Of a stretch of 17,271 bases of DNA, positions 6,576 through 13,262 are shown one piece after another. The translations under genes and the position numbers were made by a program. This DNA comes from an uncultured Akkermansia sp. (GTDB taxonomy: Bacteria; Verrucomicrobiota; Verrucomicrobiia; Verrucomicrobiales; Akkermansiaceae): contig CAAFXA010000424.1 in assembly GCA_900766865.1 (NCBI GenBank), positions 1 to 17,271 on the forward strand, in the 5' to 3' direction. Below the pieces are notes generated by a model. The model was given only the letters and a program-made list of their open reading frames with translations, searched no databases and was not told the origin of the DNA. The stretch's first letter is position 1, and every line of letters begins with the position of its first letter.

Positions 6576-7934
6576 ATGTCTGATTACACTACACGAGTGC
6601 TGGAGCAGGTGCGCGCCAAAAACGCCGCCGAGCCCGAGTTCCTGCAGGCAGTGCAGGAGGTATTTTCGACCATCACCCCCGTGCTCTCTGCCAATAAGAA
6701 ATACGAGGACAACTGCATCCTCGAGCGCATCGTAGAGCCTGAGCGCACCATCATCTTCCGAGTGCCTTGGGCAGATGACAACGGTAAAGTACACGTAAAC
6801 CGTGGCTACCGTGTGGAGTACAACAGCGCTATCGGCCCGTACAAAGGTGGCCTGCGCTTCCCCCCCGCCGTAAACCTGGGCATCCTCAAGTTCCTCGGTT
6901 TTGAGCAGATTTTCAAGAACTCCCTCACCACCCTGCCCATGGGCGGTGGCAAAGGCGGTGCCGACTTTGACCCCAAGGGCAAGAGCAACGCAGAGGTGAT
7001 GCGCTTCTGCCAGAGCTTCATGACGGAGCTCCAGCGCCACATCGGCCCGGACACTGACGTGCCCGCCGGCGACATCGGCGTGGGTGCCCGTGAAATCGGT
7101 TACATGTTCGGTCAGTACAAGCGCCTGCGCAACGAATTCACCGGCGTGCTCACCGGCAAGTCCCTCAACTGGGGTGGTTCCCTCATCCGCCCGGAGGCTA
7201 CCGGCTATGGCACTGTGTACTTCGCCCAGAACATGCTCGCCACCAAGGGTGACGACCTGCAGGGCAAGGTGTGCGTGGTTTCCGGCAGCGGTAACGTGGC
7301 TCAGTTCCTTGTGAAGAAGCTCAACCAGCTGGGCGCCAAGCCCGTTACCATGAGCGACTCCAACGGCTACATCTTCGACCCGGAGGGTATCTCTCTGGAG
7401 AAGCTGGAGTGGATTCAGGAGCTCAAGAACGTGCGCCGCGGCCGCATTAAGGAGTACGCCGATGCCTTCCCGGGCGTGCAGTACTTCGAGGGCCAGCGTC
7501 CCTGGAGCGTACCCTGCGACTGTGCCTTCCCCTGCGCCACGCAGAACGAAATCAACGGCGCCGAAGCCGCAACCCTCATTAAGAACGGCTGTAAGCTCGT
7601 AGCCGAAGGCGCCAACATGCCCACCGACCTGGATGGCATCAACGCCTACCTTCAGGCCAAGATTCTCTATGGTCCGGCCAAGGCTGCCAATGCAGGCGGC
7701 GTTGCAACCTCCGGCCTTGAAATGAGCCAGAACAGCATGCGCCTCAAGTGGAGCGCCGAGGAGGTGGACGAGAAGCTCTTCGGCATCATGAAGAACATCC
7801 ACGAGAACGCCTACAACCACGCTCGCGAGTTCTCCCCGGACTCCACCGGCGACTTCACCAACTATGTGGCCGGCGCCAACATCGCAGGCTTCGTGAAGGT
7901 GGCCGACTCCATGATCGACCAGGGGCTGGTCTGA
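6576..7934 (+). CDS. gdhA: Glutamate dehydrogenase, hexameric class I (probably NADP-dependent)
   Basis: This 452-aa cytoplasmic enzyme makes glutamate from 2-oxoglutarate and ammonium, a main route of ammonium assimilation. The length matches class I bacterial enzymes (about 447-450 aa). The N-terminal domain has GPYKGGLRF, the active-site block PMGGGKGG with catalytic Lys126, and PAGDIGVGAREIGY with Asp166. The Rossmann domain has GSGNVAQF from Gly237. The C-terminus has AANAGGVATSGLEMSQNS, which is also diagnostic. The NADP preference is inferred from close similarity to the E. coli-type enzyme; the residues at the end of the second Rossmann strand (MSDSNG) would need structural comparison. 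It stands alone between its own candidate promoter and terminator, unrelated to the envelope genes before it. The many C-ending codons suggest high expression. Confidence 0.97.
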   Translation: MSDYTTRVLEQVRAKNAAEPEFLQAVQEVFSTITPVLSANKKYEDNCILERIVEPERTIIFRVPWADDNGKVHVNRGYRVEYNSAIGPYKGGLRFPPAVNLGILKFLGFEQIFKNSLTTLPMGGGKGGADFDPKGKSNAEVMRFCQSFMTELQRHIGPDTDVPAGDIGVGAREIGYMFGQYKRLRNEFTGVLTGKSLNWGGSLIRPEATGYGTVYFAQNMLATKGDDLQGKVCVVSGSGNVAQFLVKKLNQLGAKPVTMSDSNGYIFDPEGISLEKLEWIQELKNVRRGRIKEYADAFPGVQYFEGQRPWSVPCDCAFPCATQNEINGAEAATLIKNGCKLVAEGANMPTDLDGINAYLQAKILYGPAKAANAGGVATSGLEMSQNSMRLKWSAEEVDEKLFGIMKNIHENAYNHAREFSPDSTGDFTNYVAGANIAGFVKVADSMIDQGLV

Positions 7935-7957
7935 TAAAACGATAAATGACACATTGC

Positions 7958-7994
7958 AAGGCCGCTGTCCTCAGGGACGGCGGCCTTCTTTTAT
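7958..7994 (+). terminator. gdhA terminator
   Basis: A 13-bp stem pairs AAGGCCGCTGTCC (7958-7970) with GGACGGCGGCCTT (7975-7987) with one G-T wobble, around a TCAG loop, followed by CTTTTATT. It begins 23 bases after the gdhA stop. The opposite strand has no T-tract, so it serves gdhA. Confidence 0.9.
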
Positions 7995-8032
7995 TGCGGT
8001 CATTGTATTTTCTCCATCAACGGCATTCTGTA

Positions 8033-9157
8033 TTACACGCGCAGGAAAAGACGTTGGCGGTAGAGGCACCAGAGTAACAGCCAGAGCAACAGCAGACTGA
8101 GGAAAGCATGCACAAAAGCCACCGCAAGCGGCTGCTCTGCAAGGCCAGCTACTCCATACACCAACGGATGTGCCACCCCCCACCACAGACTATGCCCATT
8201 CGGCCCGTGAATTTCCGTCAGCAGGTAAGCCAGCAGAGCATTACATCCCACCACCTGCAGGGGGTAGGCCAGCCTTGCCGCAACCGCTCCGCAACAGTCG
8301 AAAAGCAAGTGGAACAAGGCCAGCAGCAACACGCACCAGCCCCCGGCCCAAAGTACACAAGACGTGGTATAGATATGCTTTATCAGCGGGGTATCGAACT
8401 CCAGCAGCAGAGCACCCAAGAGGCACGCTACCCCGGCCAGACAAAGCAGCCCCACTGCTCGCCAACCGCGATGGGATGCTATCACCAGCCCACACATACT
8501 GCCCATGAGGGTGAGCGCGCCAAAAGAAAGCGAAGTCAGAATCCAGCTGTAGGGCGTGCCATCCTGCCACGCTCCCTGCAACAGGTGGTCGATATAGATA
8601 GCCAGATTATTCTGAGGCTCAAAAAGCCCGCCAGGCTGGCCGTTGTATGGCACAAAACGCAGTAAAGCCCAATAGCTCAGCATACATAGCAGGCACGCCA
8701 CCAGCTGCACCCGAAGACGAGGACTGCACAGCAGCACCAACGCCGCAATGAGGTACCCCTCAGCTATGGCTTGTAGCGTATTGCAGAAAAGGCTCATCTG
8801 CTCCGGTCGTGCGCAGGCCAGTCTGCCCTGCACCAGCATACCCAGCAGAAAGAGCAACAGCACCCGGCGCAGCACACGCCACCCCGTAGCGAAACGCCAA
8901 TGTTCCCCGCCCTTCTGGCGGTACTTAGCAAAGGCAAAAGGCATACTGGCTCCGGTGATGAAAATGAACAGAGGCATCACCATATCCCAGCAGGTAAACG
9001 CCCCGCCCCACTCGGCATGGATAAACTGTGCCATCACCCACTCCGGCACAGCCTCTCCTCCCTGCCAACGCAGCAGGAGATTCAGTGCCGCAGCCCCGCC
9101 GCAGAGCAACAGCATGTCGAACCCACGGAGAGAATCAATGCTGACGATTCTAGACAT
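8033..9157 (-). CDS. Membrane acyltransferase of the HGSNAT/NagX (DUF5009, COG4299) family
   Basis: This 374-aa protein is polytopic, with about 10 hydrophobic helices. It starts with RIVSIDSLRGFDML, the characteristic N-terminal motif. IHAEWGGAFTCWDMVMPLF (residues 46-64) follows and then FITGASMPFAF. His47 corresponds to the active-site His of human heparan-alpha-glucosaminide N-acetyltransferase, which lies in a matching HASWNG context; this is from memory of the family. YTTSCVLWAGGW in the C-terminal half is also typical. Family members move acetyl groups across the membrane onto amino sugars; the bacterial substrate is unknown. The gene lies downstream of the secreted hydrolase, on the same strand but separated by an inverted-repeat element that reaches within about 4-20 bases of this ATG, so its promoter must lie in or beyond that element. 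Confidence 0.88.
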   Translation of the reverse strand: MSRIVSIDSLRGFDMLLLCGGAAALNLLLRWQGGEAVPEWVMAQFIHAEWGGAFTCWDMVMPLFIFITGASMPFAFAKYRQKGGEHWRFATGWRVLRRVLLLFLLGMLVQGRLACARPEQMSLFCNTLQAIAEGYLIAALVLLCSPRLRVQLVACLLCMLSYWALLRFVPYNGQPGGLFEPQNNLAIYIDHLLQGAWQDGTPYSWILTSLSFGALTLMGSMCGLVIASHRGWRAVGLLCLAGVACLLGALLLEFDTPLIKHIYTTSCVLWAGGWCVLLLALFHLLFDCCGAVAARLAYPLQVVGCNALLAYLLTEIHGPNGHSLWWGVAHPLVYGVAGLAEQPLAVAFVHAFLSLLLLWLLLWCLYRQRLFLRV

Positions 9158-9229
9158 ACCATTTACAATCTACAATTTACAATCTACAAAGTGTTGAGCT
9201 AGGCGGCTGCGCCGCAATCATGGCAAAGC

Positions 9230-9391
9230 TTATACCAGCCTTAACGCCCGCGCCTTAATGGTGCTCATTGAGCGCAATATCTGCTTAGCTATTATGCCGG
9301 CACAACCTCCTCGCACACGCAGCTTTTCAGCAAGGGCAATGATACGCAGAGCGAATTGCTTTGTTCGCGTTTTCAGAGAGTCTCACTCCAT
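9230..9391 (-). pseudogene. Decayed four-helix-bundle protein (23S rRNA intervening-sequence family) fragment
   Basis: On the minus strand, the frame ending at TAA 9232-9230 reads KQFALRIIALAEKL, then about seven residues, then AGIIAKQILRSMSTIKA. This is the pattern of four-helix-bundle/S23 proteins (K-x-FALRII-x-L-x-x-x-L ... SKQLLRSGTSIGAN). Upstream, the same frame meets a TGA. A one-base shift would extend it toward ATG 9391 through LSENANK, as in the usual 'SEN-x-I-x-x-K' start. Only ~50 of the usual ~115-120 residues remain and the C-terminal half is missing. I infer a frameshifted, truncated relic. The match is by eye. Confidence 0.45.
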
Positions 9392-9407
9392 AGTCTTAAT
9401 ATATAAG

Positions 9408-9457
9408 AAGTTCGGCGGCTACCGCAGCGATACCCCTGCGGCGCAGCCGCCGAACTT
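9408..9457. other. Long hairpin inside the inverted-repeat element
   Basis: AAGTTCGGCGGCT (9408-9420) pairs over 13 bp with AGCCGCCGAACTT (9445-9457). An inner stem CCGCAG (9422-9427) / CTGCGG (9436-9441) closes an eight-base loop. The two stems are joined by an asymmetric internal loop (A versus CGC). Its right arm overlaps the sequence that also pairs with 9202-9215, so two alternative folds compete. It lies 27 bases after the hydrolase stop (minus strand) and may act as its terminator, although no clear T-tract follows. Confidence 0.7.
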
Positions 9458-9483
9458 AATTACTTTGTAAATTGTAGATACAA

Positions 9484-12033
9484 TTACATATCACATTTTC
9501 CTTCCATGGCCACGATATCGAAGGGAGCCAGCTTAATTTCGATGGGGGTGTCCACATCGATGGGCTTGTCCATGATGGGCAGCCTGGTCTGGTCTGCAAA
9601 CGAGGAGCGCAGGGTCACAGTGCCCTTCACTGAGGGCGGCACATCAAGAATCTCGCGCAGAGTGCTCTTCAGCACCTTCTCATACTTGGAGGAGTTGCGC
9701 AAAGAAAGTGTGCACTTGCTCTTGTTCCACGCAGCCCAGCCATAGATATCGCCATCCTGCTTCTTCTTATCCCAGGGGTTACCACCCACCCAGTGCGTAT
9801 CTGCCAGCACGTCAGCGTTGCGGCGCACCCAGGAGATGCAGCTTGCCAGTTCATCCCACAGCACACCGCCCTGCTGGTTCATGAGCTCAGTGTCGGTGTA
9901 AATCTCCTGCAAGCCGGAACCACTGGTAAAGGCCGTGCGCATCTCCTTCACACAGTTGGCGGGGGCCTGGCTCATCACGCGGGGCGGACCATTCTTGGTA
10001 ATGATGGTACCGTGAATCATCAGCGCATTGATGGGGAAGAGCGGAGCGCCCTCCACGAATACCTCGTGCACCAGGCGGTCGCGGTAGGTAATCCAGCGGT
10101 CGCGGGCATCGCCCATGTTACCAATCTGGTCAAAGTCGTTCTCCTGGCGCCAGATGGAGTCCGCATACATGAACCAGAACGGGCTGGCCCATGTACCCAC
10201 CGTGGTGTTCAGGTAAATGTCCGGGCGAGCCTTACGCAGAGCCGTCAGCACGCGCAGGATACCCTCCGCATCCTCCAGCGCCCCCGGCCCCTTGGCATGG
10301 AACTTGGTGGAAATACCATCGAACTTGAAGTAGCGCATGTCATAGTTCTTCACCATGTCCGAGCAACGCTGCACAAAGGCATTGAAATACACCGGGTTCG
10401 ACAGCTCAAAGTTCGCGATTCGGTTGTGCGGATTTGTCCTGTTCCAGTAATCAATGCGCATGCGCTTGCTGGAGCCGTAGCCACCCACCGGACCCAGCCA
10501 GGTACCCATGCCGCAGTCCATGGAGGTTGCCACCTCATTGAGCTTGCTAAAGCCATTCGGGAATCCCACATGGAAGTCCCACAGGCTGTTAAAGTCGTCC
10601 CAGCCGTCATCCAGCACGTAGGCATCGAGCTTCACGCCGCGCTTCTCATAAAGCTCCTTCTTCCAGATATTGAGGATATCCATGGAAATCTTCTCGCTGG
10701 TGCGCTTGCGCGGATCGGCGAAGTCATGCACACGGATACCCACCTCGTACCAGTCATTGTAGTGAACCATCGTGCGGTAGGGTACGGGCTTCTCGCGCTC
10801 GATGTAGCTCAGGAACGAGCGTCGCTGCTGCCCGGGGGCAAACAAGCCCATCACCGAGCTCACCTTCCAGGGAGACTCCGGCAGCAGCTTCGTCTTGCGC
10901 ACCCACATACCACGCACCATATCCTCCGGCACAGCCGGGGCTGCGTTATCCTCAGGGTTGCCCATACCCAGCGACAGCGATATACGCCCACTGCTCGTCA
11001 CCGGCTCCGTCTTCTTCTCCACCCAATAGCGCAGGTGGTACGTACCAGCGACCGGCACCAGCATGTGGTATTCAGCATCCTCCGACTTGTGCCCCGTGTA
11101 GCCCGGGTGCACATCTTCCGCCACCACGCGGCCGGATGTCGTCACCAGCTGCACAGCCACAATGTTCAGGCGGTTGTTGCCGCTCTCGTACTTAAAGTCC
11201 ACCGCCAAATCCCCCGGCTCCAGAAAGTTGACCGGCCCCTCAGCTACCAGCAGGTCGCGCACCGTCGGCCCCACCTTCGCATCATACTTGCTGCCATACA
11301 CGGGGTGGAAGCTCTCCGGCACCGCAAACACACTGCCGAACATCTTGGGGGTCCAGCTCTCCGGGCTCCAGGCATCCTCCTGGCCACCACTGTGCTGCCC
11401 AACACTCATAACCGACATCGGCGTCTCCAGCCCCATAAACAGCTTGTCCGTCACCACCACGGTACCATTCGTTGTGTTGCCGGAGATGGAAGGTATGCCC
11501 CCCTCTGCCGTTGGCACCACCTGCAACGGGATAATGGAATCGAAGTACACGGGCTCCTTGCCGGCCTTCAGCTCATACTCCTGGCGCAAGTAGTGAGAGC
11601 CATCGCGCAGCACCGCGCGCCACTCTACGGAGAACACCCCGCCCGGCGCCGTGAAGGTAGCCGTAATCGCCTTGCCCGGCAGCTGCTTCGATACTGTGAG
11701 CACTCCGTCCTCACCGGCCAGGTCAACCACTTCCACGGCATCCACAGTCATATCTGCCGAGCTGTATTTGCTCTTATCGGCCAACACGATGCTGAACACC
11801 GGAGCACCGCCCTGCACCAGTAGTGTGCCATCTGCAGCCTTCAGGCCACCAAAGCTCACGCCGCCATTCTCATACACAAAATCAGCACTCAGCACATCAT
11901 TACCCACCGTATAGGTGCTGCCCGATACCTGGGCAACAGCCTTACCGGGAGCAGCACCAGGATACTCCACTGAACTTGCGCTCACGCCGGCTACCGCCGC
12001 CATCATTGATATAACAAATAAATTTCTGAACAT
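9484..12033 (-). CDS. Secreted alpha-galactosidase-like glycoside hydrolase (clan GH-D, GH36-like)
   Basis: This 849-aa protein has a type I signal peptide (MFRNLFVISMMAAVAGVSA, cleavage likely before Ser20). An N-terminal beta-sandwich (to about residue 260) is followed by a second beta-rich module (about 268-355, with GDLAVDFKYESG and YHLRYWVEKK) that looks like an inserted carbohydrate-binding-type domain. The (beta/alpha)8 barrel spans about 385-740 and a beta C-terminal domain follows. The barrel contains YVLDDGWDD (472-480) and YFKFDG (568-573). Asp572 sits where GH27/GH36 place the nucleophile, and RQEND (629-633) is a plausible acid/base region. Such proteins retain configuration and remove alpha-linked sugars; host mucin or other glycans are likely targets, but the sugar cannot be read from the sequence. 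Similar proteins are sometimes labelled 'enterotoxin', which is not supported here. The exact subfamily is unsure. It has its own promoter and no Shine-Dalgarno. Confidence 0.8.
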   Translation of the reverse strand: MFRNLFVISMMAAVAGVSASSVEYPGAAPGKAVAQVSGSTYTVGNDVLSADFVYENGGVSFGGLKAADGTLLVQGGAPVFSIVLADKSKYSSADMTVDAVEVVDLAGEDGVLTVSKQLPGKAITATFTAPGGVFSVEWRAVLRDGSHYLRQEYELKAGKEPVYFDSIIPLQVVPTAEGGIPSISGNTTNGTVVVTDKLFMGLETPMSVMSVGQHSGGQEDAWSPESWTPKMFGSVFAVPESFHPVYGSKYDAKVGPTVRDLLVAEGPVNFLEPGDLAVDFKYESGNNRLNIVAVQLVTTSGRVVAEDVHPGYTGHKSEDAEYHMLVPVAGTYHLRYWVEKKTEPVTSSGRISLSLGMGNPEDNAAPAVPEDMVRGMWVRKTKLLPESPWKVSSVMGLFAPGQQRRSFLSYIEREKPVPYRTMVHYNDWYEVGIRVHDFADPRKRTSEKISMDILNIWKKELYEKRGVKLDAYVLDDGWDDFNSLWDFHVGFPNGFSKLNEVATSMDCGMGTWLGPVGGYGSSKRMRIDYWNRTNPHNRIANFELSNPVYFNAFVQRCSDMVKNYDMRYFKFDGISTKFHAKGPGALEDAEGILRVLTALRKARPDIYLNTTVGTWASPFWFMYADSIWRQENDFDQIGNMGDARDRWITYRDRLVHEVFVEGAPLFPINALMIHGTIITKNGPPRVMSQAPANCVKEMRTAFTSGSGLQEIYTDTELMNQQGGVLWDELASCISWVRRNADVLADTHWVGGNPWDKKKQDGDIYGWAAWNKSKCTLSLRNSSKYEKVLKSTLREILDVPPSVKGTVTLRSSFADQTRLPIMDKPIDVDTPIEIKLAPFDIVAMEGKCDM

Positions 12034-12059
12034 AGCAAAACAGTTCTTTATCTTCTCCT

Positions 12060-12089
12060 ACTCTACCACACCCCTTCAGTCATTGACAA
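12060..12089 (-). promoter_or_regulatory. Candidate promoter of the glycoside hydrolase gene
   Basis: On the minus strand, TTGTCA (12089-12084) and TAGAGT (12065-12060) are 18 bases apart. The start would be near 12053, leaving a ~20-base leader. A small 8-bp hairpin, CTGTTTTT (12097-12104) with AAAAACAG (12111-12118), sits just upstream of the -35 and could be an operator. Confidence 0.5.
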
Positions 12090-12148
12090 GCTTATTCTGT
12101 TTTTACCAGAAAAAACAGAGCATTCGCGCCTTCTTCAACAAATGAACA

Positions 12149-12174
12149 TGACAAAGACATGTCAGGAAATGACA
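12149..12174. promoter_or_regulatory. Possible operator: phased TGACA/TGTCA motifs
   Basis: TGACA (12149-12153), TGTCA (12160-12164) and TGACA (12170-12174) are spaced 11 and 10 bases apart, about one helical turn each. An 8-bp palindrome, GACATGTC (12156-12163), lies within them. They are in the divergent region between the hydrolase gene and the NlpC/P60 gene, about 60 bases upstream of the hydrolase -35. This is a pattern only; no regulator is known. Confidence 0.25.
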
Positions 12175-12227
12175 GGGAAAAGAGTTGCTTAGGGAAACTT
12201 AAATATCGAAAAGTAGCCAAATAATGC

Positions 12228-12256
12228 TTGCCTATCAGTTAGTGGTATGCTACACT
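12228..12256 (+). promoter_or_regulatory. Promoter of the NlpC/P60 lipoprotein gene
   Basis: TTGCCT (12228-12233), 17 bases, then TACACT (12251-12256). The start is predicted near 12263, which is downstream of the in-frame ATG at 12247 and so supports translation from 12283 with a ~20-base leader. Confidence 0.55.
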
Positions 12257-12282
12257 ATGGGTGTACGATTTTAGCTCACTGT

Positions 12283-12816
12283 ATGAGACATATATCAGCA
12301 CTACTGCTTTCTGTATTACTGCTGATGCTGTTCGGGTGTTCGCAACAGCAGCAGCTGCAGCAGAATGCATATACGCCGAAATACGTGTACCGCAAGGGGT
12401 ATACTGCGTATGTTCTGCGTAACGGTAGGGCCGTAGCACCACAGAAAGCCCCGGCGCGCATTAAGCGCGTTATTGCCGCAGGTAACAAGATTATCAACAA
12501 ACCGTACCGCCGCGGGGGTGGTCACGGGCGCCACCACGACTCTGCCTACGATTGCTCCGGGTCTACCTCCTTCATTCTCCGCGAAGCTGGCATGCTCAAC
12601 AAAGATTCGCACCCGACAAGCCACACCTATCTGCACTGGGGACTCCCCGGGTTCGGCAAGTGGCTGACAGTGTACACCAAGAGGGGGCACGTCTTTGTAA
12701 TGGTTGCCGGCATTCGTTTCGACACCTCCGGCAGTGGTCGCGGCGTAGGTCCGCGCTGGTATACCACACCGAGACGCTGTGGCGGTTTCTACGTCCGCCA
12801 TTTACCGGGGTATTAA
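12283..12816 (+). CDS. NlpC/P60-family lipoprotein (putative peptidoglycan endopeptidase)
   Basis: This 177-aa protein has a signal peptide with lipobox LFGC (Cys19), then a Gln-rich start (CSQQQQLQQ). The catalytic domain, about residues 60-177, has the usual order: GNKIINKPYRRGGGHG, then YDCSGSTSFILREAG with Cys91 as nucleophile, then GHVFVMVAG with His136. The third polar residue normally 10-12 residues later is not obvious (Asp147 is a candidate), so I call activity probable rather than certain. Family enzymes cut the D-Glu-diaminopimelate bond of stem peptides. ATG 12283 is preferred over 12247 because of the signal peptide and the promoter position. It is an isolated gene, followed by two small hairpins with poor T-tracts. 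Confidence 0.85.
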   Translation: MRHISALLLSVLLLMLFGCSQQQQLQQNAYTPKYVYRKGYTAYVLRNGRAVAPQKAPARIKRVIAAGNKIINKPYRRGGGHGRHHDSAYDCSGSTSFILREAGMLNKDSHPTSHTYLHWGLPGFGKWLTVYTKRGHVFVMVAGIRFDTSGSGRGVGPRWYTTPRRCGGFYVRHLPGY

Positions 12817-12863
12817 AAAAAGCGCAGGATGATTTCAGAATATTGAATCCTGAGATACCGGCA

Positions 12864-12888
12864 GCTACAGATTATCCGAGTCTGTAGC
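12864..12888 (+). terminator. Weak terminator-like hairpin
   Basis: GCTACAGA (12864-12871) and TCTGTAGC (12881-12888) form an 8-bp stem with a nine-base loop, followed by ATTCATTTCC. The T-tract is poor. A second small inverted repeat (CAGGAT 12825-12830, ATCCTG 12847-12852) lies just before it. Confidence 0.4.
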
Positions 12889-12926
12889 ATTCATTTCCAA
12901 AAACAACAAAACCTGAATCCTTAAAG

Positions 12927-13262
12927 ATGAACGAAAATAGCGATCGCAATCACGGCACACAGCGCATAGATGGCATCATGCAGAGCTGGGGGCTGGAGAA
13001 CCATGACCTGGTGAATGTGAGCCTGGAACAGCTCACCCACAAGCAGGTTATGAAGGCTCGGCAAGGCCGCCAACTGACTCTCAAGATGATGCAAAAAGTG
13101 GCGCGGGCCCTTAATGTAGCCATCTGGAACCGCCTGGAAGAAGAGCAGCGGGAGCAGTACTACGAGTACATTCACCGCGATTTATTCTCCTACGCCAAAG
13201 GGTACTCTGCCGACTGGCAGGATCCGAATGCCGCTCTGGTACCCACTGAGCCGCAAGCCTGA
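12927..13262 (+). CDS. Small helix-turn-helix-like protein of a PVC-type family
   Basis: This 111-aa cytoplasmic protein contains IMQSWGLENHDLVNVSLEQLTHKQVMKARQ, then GRQLTLKMMQKVARALN and, later, HRDLFSYAKG. I recall a family of short proteins in Planctomycetes and Verrucomicrobia with the same order: 'WGL-x-NHDLV', 'LTHK-x-V-x-KA-x-x-GR-x-LT', 'ALN', 'DLF-x-Y'. The helical pattern in the middle resembles an XRE-type helix-turn-helix, so DNA or RNA binding is plausible but unproven. The stop TGA overlaps the xseA ATG by one base (13262), which implies translational coupling and a shared transcript with this exonuclease. It has no Shine-Dalgarno. A clear promoter is not visible upstream. Confidence 0.75.
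   Translation: MNENSDRNHGTQRIDGIMQSWGLENHDLVNVSLEQLTHKQVMKARQGRQLTLKMMQKVARALNVAIWNRLEEEQREQYYEYIHRDLFSYAKGYSADWQDPNAALVPTEPQA

Larger units (their letters stand above)
9161..9480. repeat. ~320-bp inverted-repeat element (MITE/IVS-like) filling an intergenic gap
   Basis: The left end has TTTACAATCTACAA-type direct repeats (9161-9190). Positions 9175-9192 match the complement of 9462-9479 at 16 of 18 bases. Further in, GGCGGCTGCGCCGC (9202-9215) is perfectly complementary to GCGGCGCAGCCGCC (9438-9451). The element can thus fold into one long stem. It carries a decayed four-helix-bundle reading frame. It starts just after the acyltransferase ATG region and ends at the hydrolase stop codon. No target-site duplication is evident, and the exact ends are uncertain. 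Confidence 0.6.

Noticed and set aside
6123..7952. Minus-strand 609-aa open frame over gdhA
   Set aside because: It is antisense to gdhA and part of the preceding lipoprotein gene. The long frame results from the codon bias of gdhA, and there is no family pattern.
9258..9470. Plus-strand 70-aa frame in the intergenic element
   Set aside because: It has no recognisable motif and crosses the hairpin. The opposite strand carries the four-helix-bundle pattern.
9793..11823. Plus-strand 676-aa open frame over the hydrolase gene
   Set aside because: It is a His/Arg-rich shadow of the opposite strand with no motifs. The minus strand has a signal peptide and clan GH-D motifs.
9484..12033. 'Enterotoxin' label sometimes given to similar proteins
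   Set aside because: The sequence has a (beta/alpha)8 barrel with glycosidase motifs and nothing that supports toxin activity.
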